Below are positions 1-6,267 of a stretch of 8,082 nucleotides of DNA, one piece after another (the first letter of the stretch is position 1; each line of letters opens with the position of its first letter). The DNA lies in assembly GCA_003242315.1 (NCBI GenBank), contig QGUY01000183.1, positions 1 through 8,082 on the forward strand, read 5' to 3'. The stretch comes from Bacteroidota bacterium (lineage in GTDB: Bacteria; Bacteroidota; Bacteroidia; Cytophagales; Cyclobacteriaceae). The translations under genes were made by a program, and so were the position numbers. The notes under the pieces are model-generated. The model did no database searches, had not been told where the DNA came from, and saw only the letters and a list, made by a program, of their open reading frames with translations.

Positions 1-2
1 TT

Positions 3-65
3 TATCAAATAGATGGAGGTATTATGAAAAGTGGGCCGGTTTGTGGGGCCGGGGATGTTGTTTAG
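3..65 (+). CDS. C-terminal end of a probable short-chain dehydrogenase/reductase (partial at left edge)
   Basis: Reading from base 3, an open frame enters from the left edge and stops at TAG 63-65. Its first residues are YQIDGGIM, followed by about a dozen glycine/valine-rich residues. An aromatic-x-(V/I)-D-G-G-(I/L/Y) string near the C-terminus is the usual end of classical SDR enzymes (NAD(P)-dependent Rossmann-fold oxidoreductases), where it follows the last beta strand. Only 20 codons are visible, so the catalytic Tyr/Lys and the cofactor motif cannot be seen and the substrate cannot be guessed. The frame ends 9 bases before a long hairpin, which fits the end of a transcription unit. The tail after DGG is slightly longer than usual. 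A chance open frame remains possible; the call rests on the DGG motif. Confidence 0.42.
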   Translation, partial: YQIDGGIMKSGPVCGAGDVV

Positions 66-74
66 GAGCTCGAG

Positions 75-124
75 TAAGAGTCGACCGTCGGAGGACGTCA
101 TTGCGCTTCCGGGGTCGGCTCTTA
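75..124 (+). terminator. Long, nearly fully paired hairpin after the SDR stop codon; terminator-like
   Basis: Bases 75-86 pair with 113-124 (12 pairs). After a one-base bulge at G87, 88-94 pair with 106-112 (7 pairs). After a second bulge at A95, 96-98 pair with 103-105 (3 pairs) around a CATT loop (99-102). Four of the 22 pairs are G-U wobbles that work only in plus-strand RNA; in minus-strand RNA they become A-C mismatches, so the structure belongs to the rightward transcript. It starts 9 bases after TAG 63-65. The downstream bases (TCATTTAG) are only weakly T-rich, so intrinsic termination is uncertain. An RNA-stabilising 3' hairpin or a repetitive-element hairpin are alternatives. Confidence 0.5.
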
Positions 125-286
125 TCATTTAGCCGCAATTCATTGGCAGACACCTGAAACCTAACAGCAAACGATCAAACCGTAGAGTACATTTACGCGC
201 CGACTGGTTGTTTTTTCTCAATAGCTGTTTCAACCGTTACAGCCTTCCTTGTGTCCAATACGGCAAGGAAAAGTTCAAACAGTTCT

Positions 287-1363
287 ATGAATCTGAAATT
301 GATTTTATTTCTGCTTTTATCTCTTCTGATACTGGCGGGATGCGATGACGATGATGGCGCGAAGAATCCTGTCAAAATTGAATGGAAGGCGCTGGGACTA
401 GACGGAAAGACCGTGAATCAGATGCAGCTTCACAATAACAACCTGTACATCGCCACGAACTCAGGCTTGTATAAATACAAGGTCGGTGCGGCTGCGGGTT
501 CATTCAAGCTGCTAGGCTTTGATGCAAAAAATGTTCAGGCCGTCGAGGTGATTGACGATAAACATTTGATTGCCTCGCTGTACGACAAGCTGGGCAATAA
601 GGCGCCGGCATTTTACATCACTGAGGATGCCGGTGACACCTGGAGTCCTGCTCCGCAATTTGGAGGGAATGCACCGGAACCGGTACTCGACTTTGCGATA
701 CGTCCTGATAATCCGGACATCTGGTATGCCGCCGGACTCGGCGTCATAGCAAAATCCGAAGACGCCGGTCAGACATGGGAACCCATTTGGGGTTCATGGG
801 GAGCGGTTGCTACCGGTGTTTCCGTCGTGACCGTCAATCCCAACGGCGACAATGAGATCTGGGCAGGGGGACAGGGTGCGATTGAAAATGGATACCTCCT
901 CCGTTCGGACAATGAGACTGTCTGGGATTTGTGGGACGACCTCGCCGATAACCCATCAACAGTTAAAGAAATCACGTTCGGTGAAAAAGGCCCCAACCAC
1001 GTACTTGTCGGTTTTGAAGGCGCGCTGGTCGAAACCGAGGATGGTGGTACAACCTGGAATACACTCATCGACAGCGAACAGCACAAGTTCTTCTTCGGGA
1101 TTTGTACCAGCAAATCCAATGCGAACACCTTCTACGTTGGTGGATGGCTCAAGACGGCCGACCCCCAGCCGCTCGTACTTCACATCACTACCGACGGCGG
1201 TCAAACTTTTAAGGACGAAGGTTACGCAAGCGAACCGTACGGCGGCATCTGGGATATGGTGATCATCAATGATGCCGCATCTCGTAAAGACATTCTTTAC
1301 CTCGGCCTCGATAAGGGGGGTATCTACGAAGTGACTATTCCAACCGATGCATTAGCGAAATAG
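287..1363 (+). CDS. Asp-box (BNR-like) beta-propeller lipoprotein, probably surface exposed
   Basis: Predicted envelope lipoprotein of 358 residues with a sialidase-like/Ycf48-like propeller; ligand unknown. The ATG at 287 is preferred over the in-frame GTG at 251. It begins directly with a signal peptide (MNLK, a leucine/isoleucine core, lipobox LAGC, lipid Cys19), and the GTG lies inside a 7-bp inverted repeat (245-251/264-270). Cys19 is followed by DDDD, resembling the acidic lipoprotein export signals of Bacteroidota. Asp-box motifs (S/T-x-D-x-G-x-T-W/F) lie at residues 112-119 (TEDAGDTW), 157-164 (SEDAGQTW), 250-257 (TEDGGTTW) and 301-308 (TTDGGQTF), with a degenerate one at 207-213. The spacing of 43-51 residues is that of propeller blades. 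NLYIATNSGLYKY near the N-terminus and YLGLDKGGIYEV at the C-terminus look like blade-closing strands. Sialidase catalytic residues were not recognised, so a binding or scaffold role is more likely than hydrolysis. The FAD lipoprotein gene follows after 79 bases. Confidence 0.85.
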   Translation: MNLKLILFLLLSLLILAGCDDDDGAKNPVKIEWKALGLDGKTVNQMQLHNNNLYIATNSGLYKYKVGAAAGSFKLLGFDAKNVQAVEVIDDKHLIASLYDKLGNKAPAFYITEDAGDTWSPAPQFGGNAPEPVLDFAIRPDNPDIWYAAGLGVIAKSEDAGQTWEPIWGSWGAVATGVSVVTVNPNGDNEIWAGGQGAIENGYLLRSDNETVWDLWDDLADNPSTVKEITFGEKGPNHVLVGFEGALVETEDGGTTWNTLIDSEQHKFFFGICTSKSNANTFYVGGWLKTADPQPLVLHITTDGGQTFKDEGYASEPYGGIWDMVIINDAASRKDILYLGLDKGGIYEVTIPTDALAK

Positions 1364-1391
1364 TAGGGTGCAAGGGGGCAAAACATTCAAC

Positions 1392-1423
1392 CTTGTAGAA
1401 AATCATGGCTTGCCTTACCTTTA
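1392..1423 (+). promoter_or_regulatory. Weak candidate Bacteroidota-type promoter before the FAD oxidoreductase gene
   Basis: CTTG at 1392-1395 and TACCTTTA at 1416-1423 are 20 bases apart. The Bacteroidota housekeeping consensus is TTTG, about 19 bases, then TAnnTTTG; each box here has one mismatch. A start a few bases after 1423 would leave a leader of about 15 bases before ATG 1443, so the FAD gene could be transcribed on its own. Matches this loose occur by chance, and read-through from the propeller gene is equally possible. Confidence 0.2.
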
Positions 1424-1442
1424 ATCGCACCAAACCAAAGCC

Positions 1443-3116
1443 ATGATCCGTTCGATTGTCTTCCTCTCCTTAGTCGTACTCGCCGGATGTTCGACAAAGA
1501 CTTCCTCTACAAAGCCCGACTACGATGTTGTGGTATACGGAGGCACTTCCGGAGGTATTGCTGCAGCTATACAGTGCTCGCGCATGAGGAAATCTGTTGT
1601 TCTCATTGAACCATCACAACGTCTTGGGGGGCTCACAACGGGAGGGCTTGGTCAAACCGACATCGGAAACAAGTCGGCCATTGGCGGCATTGCACGTGAG
1701 TTCTATCAGAATATCCGGAAACACTATGACGATCCGGCCAACTGGAAATGGCAGCGTCGTGAAGAGTATCGCGACGGGGGACAAACACGGACGGAAGCAG
1801 GTGAGGATGCGATGTGGACATTTGAACCATCTGCCGCACTAAAAGTGTATGACGATATGATCCGCGAGGCGGGTATTGAAGTCGTGCGCGGTCAACGCCT
1901 CAATCGCGAAAGCGGCGTTACGAAGGATGGCAACAAGATCGTCAGCATTGCGATGGAAAGCGGAGCGGTGTACTCGGGAAAGATTTTTATTGACGCAACA
2001 TACGAGGGCGACCTCATGGCGGCCGCCGGCGTCAGTTATTTTGTGGGCCGCGAAGCGAACAGCGTCTATGGCGAAACGTACAATGGTGTCCAGTTGCTTG
2101 AAGGCCACCAATTCCCTGATGGTGTAGATCCGTATAGGATACCCAGCGACCCGAGTAGCGGACTTTTATGGGGCATCAGCAATGCGCAGCTTGCGCAGCG
2201 CGGAAGTGGCAATAAACTTGTGCAGGCATACAACTTTCGCATCTGCCTTACAGACGATCCGGACAACCAGGTGCCCATTACGCGACCGGAAGACTACGAC
2301 TCAAGTCGCTATGAGTTGCTCGTTCGATTGTTCGGAGCGCAGCCGGACAAGCGCGACATCAACGACTATTTCATCTGGAGTCTGATGCCGAACGATAAAA
2401 CCGACATCAACAACCGCGGTGGATTTTCAACGGACATGATCGGTTACAGTCATCATTATGCAGAAGCCAGTTACGCGGAAAGGGAAGCCATTGTAAAAGC
2501 GCATCGCGATTACACCCGTGGGCTGCTGTATTTTTACACGACCGACCCTCGTGTGCCCAGAGAATTGCAGGATGAGGTGAAAAGGTGGGGATATCCCAAA
2601 GATGAATATGTAGACACCGACAACTGGTCGCCGCAGCTCTATGTTCGCGAAGCACGACGGATGATTGGTGAGTATGTGATGACGCAGGCTAATTGCGTGG
2701 GAGAGGAAGTTGTTGACGATCCGGTCGGACTCGCAGCGTACACGATGGACTCCCACAATTGCCAGCGCATCGTAGTGGATGGGCAGGTGAAAAACGAAGG
2801 CAATGTTGAGGTTGGCGGATTCCCTCCGTATCCGATATCGTATCGCGCTATTATTCCAAAGAAAGCCGAGGCATCAAATCTTTTTGTGCCCGTATGTCTG
2901 TCTGCGAGTCATATTGCCTTTGGCTCAATCCGCATGGAACCGGTGTTCATGGTCTTAGGTCAGAGCGCCGCCATCGCCGCTTCACTGGCAATCGACCACA
3001 ATGTACCTGTGCAGGACGTGCCGTATGAGAAGCTGAGAAGCGTGCTAGAAGAGAACGGGCAGAGGTTGAACTATCACACTGGCCAGGTTAATTATTTGCG
3101 CAGGATTCTGGAGTAG
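1443..3116 (+). CDS. FAD-dependent oxidoreductase lipoprotein (FAD_oxidored / PF12831-like)
   Basis: Predicted flavoprotein of 557 residues, exported as a lipoprotein; substrate unknown. Residues 1-16 form a signal peptide with lipobox LAGC and lipid Cys16. The FAD-binding Rossmann fold starts at DYDVVVYGGTSGGIAAA (26-42). The glycine-rich turn is G33-G34-T-S-G37-G38, and Glu56 at the end of the second strand (VVLIEP) is placed to hold the FAD ribose. RLGGLTTGGLG follows as the usual second segment. LYVREARRMIGEY begins at residue 399, DSHNC lies at 436-440, and the C-terminal flavin-closing segment RMEPVFMVLGQSAAIAAS begins at residue 497. This layout matches the PF12831 family, common in Bacteroidota and Planctomycetes and sometimes labelled 'xanthan lyase' in databases without activity evidence. 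The length is normal and the frame intact. ATG 1443 is chosen because the signal peptide starts there. It may form an operon with the preceding propeller gene. Confidence 0.88.
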   Translation: MIRSIVFLSLVVLAGCSTKTSSTKPDYDVVVYGGTSGGIAAAIQCSRMRKSVVLIEPSQRLGGLTTGGLGQTDIGNKSAIGGIAREFYQNIRKHYDDPANWKWQRREEYRDGGQTRTEAGEDAMWTFEPSAALKVYDDMIREAGIEVVRGQRLNRESGVTKDGNKIVSIAMESGAVYSGKIFIDATYEGDLMAAAGVSYFVGREANSVYGETYNGVQLLEGHQFPDGVDPYRIPSDPSSGLLWGISNAQLAQRGSGNKLVQAYNFRICLTDDPDNQVPITRPEDYDSSRYELLVRLFGAQPDKRDINDYFIWSLMPNDKTDINNRGGFSTDMIGYSHHYAEASYAEREAIVKAHRDYTRGLLYFYTTDPRVPRELQDEVKRWGYPKDEYVDTDNWSPQLYVREARRMIGEYVMTQANCVGEEVVDDPVGLAAYTMDSHNCQRIVVDGQVKNEGNVEVGGFPPYPISYRAIIPKKAEASNLFVPVCLSASHIAFGSIRMEPVFMVLGQSAAIAASLAIDHNVPVQDVPYEKLRSVLEENGQRLNYHTGQVNYLRRILE

Positions 3117-3290
3117 GATAACGTGCATGCTGTGAAGACTGTCGATGAAATGAGCATTGGCTGACCCGGAGTGAACAGTTGATCGTGAAACGGAATACAC
3201 GAACGCCAGGTGTGAGCCCAGTTGTTCGAGGCGGGTATGATCGATAATGAGTTCCAAAGGAATACTAGATGAAGCAAACTGTCCGACCTC

Positions 3291-3330
3291 TCTTCAACTC
3301 TTCAGCTCTCCATCTTTTCAATTTTTCTTA
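3291..3330 (+). repeat. Degenerate 8-nt tandem repeat (five units) ending at the MDR start codon
   Basis: The 40 bases before ATG 3331 divide exactly into five 8-mers: TCTTCAAC, TCTTCAGC, TCTCCATC, TTTTCAAT and TTTTCTTA. The first two differ at one base; later units drift. The tract is pyrimidine-rich with no Shine-Dalgarno sequence, and ends the 214-base non-coding interval 3117-3330. No terminator or RNA gene was recognised in the rest of that interval. The units are too diverged to suggest ongoing slippage. Confidence 0.5.
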
Positions 3331-4296
3331 ATGAAGGCCATTGAGCTTAACAACTACGGCGGTCCCGAACAGCTGCATTTGAAAGAGGTGGAAAAGCCGG
3401 TACCCGGTGATCGTGAAGTATTGGTTGCCGTTCATGCCGTGTCGGTTAACGATTGGGACTGGGGATTAATGAAAGGAGATTTTGTCAATCGCTTGCTCAA
3501 CGGTATTTCAAAGCCAAAGCGCAGGATACTCGGATCTGACATTGCGGGCAGGGTAGAGGCAGTAGGGAAGATGGTGACGCGATTCAAGGTTGGCGATGAA
3601 GTGTATGGCGACCTCAGCGGCACTTGGGGTGGATTCGCAGAGTATGTATGCGCCAACGAGAATGCGTTGGGCTTCAAACCTCCAGGCATGACCTTCGAGC
3701 AGGCGGCAGCTATTCCGCAGGCGGGAATGCTGGCCGTGCAGGGATTGATTGATGTGGGTCGCGTGAAGTCTGGCGACAAAATTCTGATTAATGGTGCTGG
3801 TGGCGGCGTAGGTACATTTGCGTTACAGATTTTGAAGTCGTATGACGTGAGCGTTACGGTTGTTGACACCGCCGAGAAGCTTGAGATGCTTCGAGCGCTT
3901 GGTGCTGTACGGGGCATTGACTACCGGCGTGAAGATTTTACGGCAGGTGAGGAGCGCTATGATTTGATCCTGGACACCAAGACGAACCGTTCCGTCTTCC
4001 GTTATTTACGTGTGCTGGCCAAAGGTGGACGTTATGTGACGGTCGGGGGCTCTATACCGCGCTTGCTCCAGGCATTCGTCTGCGGTCCGCTGATCTCGCT
4101 CTTTACCAGCAAGAAAGTACTCATCGTCGCGCTGAAGGCAAACAAGGATTTGGATTTTATGAGTCGGTTGTTTGAATCAGGACAAGTTGTTCCAGTCATT
4201 GGCGGTCCCTATCGGCTTGAGGAAGTGCCGGAGGCGTTCAGGATTTTTGGAAGGGGTGAGCATAGGGGGAAGATGGTGATACAAGTTCGGAGGTAG
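3331..4296 (+). CDS. Zinc-independent medium-chain dehydrogenase/reductase (quinone-oxidoreductase-like), copy 1
   Basis: Predicted cytoplasmic NAD(P)-dependent oxidoreductase of 321 residues. The ATG at 3331 is used because family members start with MKAI..(Y)GG; the frame runs back to ATG 3247, but the extra 28 residues are translated pyrimidine-rich leader and repeat. The N-terminal GroES-like catalytic domain (about 1-125) contains ILGSDIAG and VGDEVYG. The nucleotide-binding loop is GAGGGVG at 155-161. Asp179 ends the second Rossmann strand, which may favour NAD(H). The C-terminus RLEEVPEAFRIF..RGKMVI is typical. The structural-zinc cysteine lobe is missing and no catalytic zinc site was recognised, as in the quinone-oxidoreductase branch. 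Compared with copy 2 downstream, the segment after YVTV is 26 residues longer and contains a hydrophobic stretch. It converges with the nucleotidyltransferase gene, 23 bases away, with no visible terminator between them. Substrate unknown; database labels would be 'NAD(P)-dependent alcohol dehydrogenase' or similar. Confidence 0.87.
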   Translation: MKAIELNNYGGPEQLHLKEVEKPVPGDREVLVAVHAVSVNDWDWGLMKGDFVNRLLNGISKPKRRILGSDIAGRVEAVGKMVTRFKVGDEVYGDLSGTWGGFAEYVCANENALGFKPPGMTFEQAAAIPQAGMLAVQGLIDVGRVKSGDKILINGAGGGVGTFALQILKSYDVSVTVVDTAEKLEMLRALGAVRGIDYRREDFTAGEERYDLILDTKTNRSVFRYLRVLAKGGRYVTVGGSIPRLLQAFVCGPLISLFTSKKVLIVALKANKDLDFMSRLFESGQVVPVIGGPYRLEEVPEAFRIFGRGEHRGKMVIQVRR

Positions 4297-4319
4297 TGTT
4301 TACCACGTCTGCACCTTTG

Positions 4320-4829
4320 TCACGGTTGTGGTCCGCGGGGATTCCGCTTTTGAAGTTGTTCAATATCTTGGCGGTCAACGTCTCTGCCAAGAGTTTTCTT
4401 ATTAACGATGAGGTCGTCGTAGCCAATAATAACTAATTCATTGCCGTCGAATTTGATTCTTTTTGCTCTCTTAAAACAAGTAGTAAAAGATTCGAGACCC
4501 GGCATGCTAGGAAGAAATTCTGCCCGGAACGTTCCGAAGGGGATTCGCAAGAAGGTTTTATTGGGATCGAAAACGTAATCACTTAAAGATTCCGTATCGA
4601 CACCCAGCGTCTTAAGGGCCTGTACAAGATTAGTGAAGTTGGTGATAGTGGGATTGTACCAGAAGTCAATGTCGTGGACAAGTTCTGGGCGACCAAGATC
4701 TTTCACTATGGATTGCCGTTCATACCCGTAAAAGCCTACAGCCACACCGCCGACGAGCATGCATTGTACGCTGTTCTGGTTGAGCGCCTCGCAAAGCTTT
4801 CTTAGTGACTCCCGGAGTTCGTTACTCAT
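4320..4829 (-). CDS. Minimal-nucleotidyltransferase-fold protein, AbiEii/DUF6036-like putative toxin
   Basis: Protein of 169 residues with the outline of a small nucleotidyltransferase (MNT fold) related to AbiEii-type toxins. An N-terminal helix is followed by CMLVGGVAVGFYGYER, with Gly27-Gly28 in the nucleotide-binding turn. The metal-binding pair Asp53-Ile-Asp55 lies in HDIDFWYN. Glu104 in FRAEFL is the best candidate for the third acidic residue. The C-terminal DDLIVNKK..GRD.DRQDIEQL (about 138-158) is the usual closing helix of this group. Between GG and DxD is a longer spacer than in the commonest MNT proteins. AbiEii family members transfer nucleotides to RNA or protein targets and act as toxins in TA or abortive-infection systems; whether this one does is inference. 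Its ATG overlaps the end of the upstream small gene by 8 bases (ATGAGTAA), implying translational coupling. An uncharacterised housekeeping nucleotidyltransferase is the alternative. Confidence 0.75.
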   Translation of the reverse strand: MSNELRESLRKLCEALNQNSVQCMLVGGVAVGFYGYERQSIVKDLGRPELVHDIDFWYNPTITNFTNLVQALKTLGVDTESLSDYVFDPNKTFLRIPFGTFRAEFLPSMPGLESFTTCFKRAKRIKFDGNELVIIGYDDLIVNKKTLGRDVDRQDIEQLQKRNPRGPQP

Positions 4830-5031
4830 GCCACTTAAGTTCGATCCATTGGATATTATCTAAGTCATCGTTACGCACAACGGGGTTTTCGTTTTGGGCG
4901 GACAGGGCGGCGTTAAAGTCCAACAGATCCAGGACACGGGCAAATGCCTCCTGGTCAGTCAATCTTACCGGTTCTTCGGCGATTGACTTCTTTTCCTCAA
5001 AGCTTTCGTATAGGACTACCTTTGGCTTCAC
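4822..5031 (-). CDS. Small acidic protein, putative antitoxin-like partner of the nucleotidyltransferase
   Basis: Protein of 69 residues starting with GTG (complement of 5029-5031) and ending 8 bases inside the nucleotidyltransferase gene. It begins KVVLYESFEEKK and continues into an acidic, probably helical segment (TDQEAFARVLDLLDF), with an Asp/Glu-rich C-terminus. A short SFEE-type protein directly before an MNT-fold nucleotidyltransferase is an arrangement I associate with Bacteroidota and related genomes; no function is established here. No DNA-binding helix-turn-helix is apparent, unlike classical AbiEi antitoxins. There is no in-frame ATG upstream. The frame stays open back through both 30-bp repeats to TAA at 5119-5121, so GTG 5031 is the best start but the N-terminus is not certain. 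Co-expression with the downstream gene is strongly suggested by the overlap; an antitoxin role is inference. Confidence 0.62.
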   Translation of the reverse strand: MKPKVVLYESFEEKKSIAEEPVRLTDQEAFARVLDLLDFNAALSAQNENPVVRNDDLDNIQWIELKWHE

Positions 5032-5040
5032 GTTGAAAAG

Positions 5041-5100
5041 AATGTTCGATAAGTTTAGAAAGTTTCCGGTTTTGTGCGAAAAATTTAGAAAGTTTTCGGT
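5041..5100 (-). repeat. Two tandem 30-bp direct repeats upstream of the small protein/nucleotidyltransferase pair
   Basis: On the minus strand, 5100-5071 and 5070-5041 are head-to-tail copies with 24 of 30 positions identical. The core ACCGRAAACTTTCTAAAYTT is followed by a TCG and an ACA in both. A shorter, more diverged relative (CCTAAACTTTTGG) lies just upstream, around 5110-5122 and out of the 30-bp register. The array ends 10 bases before the GTG start. A 30-bp period is close to three helical turns, so bound proteins would sit on one face of the DNA. It is also ten codons, and the frame of the small gene is open through it. An operator or promoter array is the likeliest reading; a translated N-terminal repeat is the alternative. 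Confidence 0.7.
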
Positions 5101-5248
5101 TTCAACCGTACCAAAAGTTTAGGTGGTGGGTTAGTTGCGCTGGGAGTTTTGGCGAAGGAGGTAGCCCAGGGTGGTCAGAATGGTATTTAACATAATATAA
5201 ATTATATAACTCCATTGAGGGGCTGGACGCCAATTCACTATGGATTAA

Positions 5249-6157
5249 TTATTCCCCCTTTGATATGTATACACCTATGCCTTGAAAGTTCCGAATTAGC
5301 GCAATCTTGTAATCTCCATTTTCAGCAATTTCCGCCACTGGTTGTCTCTCATAGGCGCGCATTGGAATCTTGAGTGATCCAAGCGCTGTCGTTGCTACTT
5401 GTTGAAAGGAAGCGCCAAGGTAGTCTGAGAAACTTGTCTTCATTGCCAATTCAAGTTCGGCAATACGTCCCTCAAGGTGAAAGAGTCCATGGAATTGTAT
5501 AAAGACTGAGTTGAGTGTGGCATTTGGGTACTCTCGAAAGCCACCAAACCGTCCGGTTATGATCCCTTTGTCACCACCACTATTTAAGAAGTTGTAAATA
5601 ACATCATAAGTAAAGTCTCCAAATGGACGCATGTTATAATACTGCTTAAAAATCTCCAATTCCCCATAGTATCCGGGAAGTTCATCACTACTGCGCCTGA
5701 TTGATTCCTTCACTTCCGCATATGTTGTTGAATAGAAATCAAAACCATTTACTCCTAGCCCGATCGAACCGACTGATATTACACTGGACACTATGTCGGT
5801 CGCATCGAACTTGTCAGTCTCGATGTAAAAGGTGTTGGGAAAATGTCGGTACGGATTGGGAAACTCAAGGCACCCTGCGAAGGCGTCATTTGTAATCGGA
5901 TCTCCACGCCGATTTACAAAAGATACAGTGCCTGTTTCGGGGTCTTGGATTGCAGCCAACGGACCACGAAAGCGGCCAAGTTTGCTATATACTGGCGGCA
6001 CAACCCACTCTCCTTTGATGTTAATTGCTCCGTACAGTTTTCCATCGAGTGACACTACCGCTATGCCGTCGTTGAATCCGAATGCGCGTTCATATTTGTG
6101 CTCGATCCTAAGCTCCCCAGTTTTACTAATATACCCCCATTTGCCATATCTATACAC
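5249..6157 (-). CDS. C-terminal part of the frameshifted WG-repeat protein: repeats 7-9 and an unassigned domain
   Basis: The start at 6157 is only an internal GTG (Val272 of the restored protein). The frame is open upstream to the frameshift, where repeat 6 (KYGYIDSSG, restored residue 242) lies. Restored repeats continue at 277 (KWGYISKTG), 311 (KLYGAINIKG) and about 348 (TVSFVNRRG). From about residue 361 to 573 the repeat pattern stops, and roughly 210 residues follow that I do not recognise. They are mixed alpha/beta, with aromatic-rich segments (FKQYYNMRPFGDFTYDVIYNFL), a likely helix (LEGRIAELELAMKT) and a closing strand pattern (YKIALIRNFQGIGVYIS). Without the upstream half this piece has no signal peptide and probably is not made or exported. 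The open, family-like sequence on both sides of the break shows that the damage, if real, is recent. Confidence 0.75.
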   Translation of the reverse strand: MYRYGKWGYISKTGELRIEHKYERAFGFNDGIAVVSLDGKLYGAINIKGEWVVPPVYSKLGRFRGPLAAIQDPETGTVSFVNRRGDPITNDAFAGCLEFPNPYRHFPNTFYIETDKFDATDIVSSVISVGSIGLGVNGFDFYSTTYAEVKESIRRSSDELPGYYGELEIFKQYYNMRPFGDFTYDVIYNFLNSGGDKGIITGRFGGFREYPNATLNSVFIQFHGLFHLEGRIAELELAMKTSFSDYLGASFQQVATTALGSLKIPMRAYERQPVAEIAENGDYKIALIRNFQGIGVYISKGE

Positions 6158-6267
6158 CCTTGCCAGGCCGTCGTCTGAAAAACTAAATGCGGAATCAAAG
6201 TCCGTCGGAATGACTAACTCACCGGATGAATCAATATAACCATACTTGTTTATATTTCTATCGAACG

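Noticed and set aside
2..166. Open frame in the second plus frame at the left edge
   Set aside because: Arginine- and tryptophan-rich translation through the hairpin, with no start and no family resemblance.
251..286. GTG start giving a 12-residue longer propeller lipoprotein
   Set aside because: It puts polar residues before the signal peptide and lies inside a 7-bp inverted repeat; ATG 287 starts the signal directly.
3045..3257. 70-residue minus-strand frame across the end of the FAD gene
   Set aside because: Overlaps the well-supported FAD gene by 72 bases on the other strand and resembles no family I know.
3247..3330. 28-residue N-terminal extension of the first MDR enzyme
   Set aside because: It translates leader and 8-nt repeats; the family and the second copy begin at the equivalent of ATG 3331.
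3269..3331. 20-codon upstream frame (MKQTVRPL...) whose TAA overlaps ATG 3331
   Set aside because: Stop-start overlap suggests coupling, but the open frame follows from the pyrimidine repeat and has no other support.
4297..4319. Bidirectional terminator between the convergent MDR and nucleotidyltransferase genes
   Set aside because: The 23 bases contain no inverted repeat or T-run.
5183..5208. AT-rich near-palindrome as an origin or attachment site
   Set aside because: Symmetry is poor when written out, and no integrase or replication gene is nearby.
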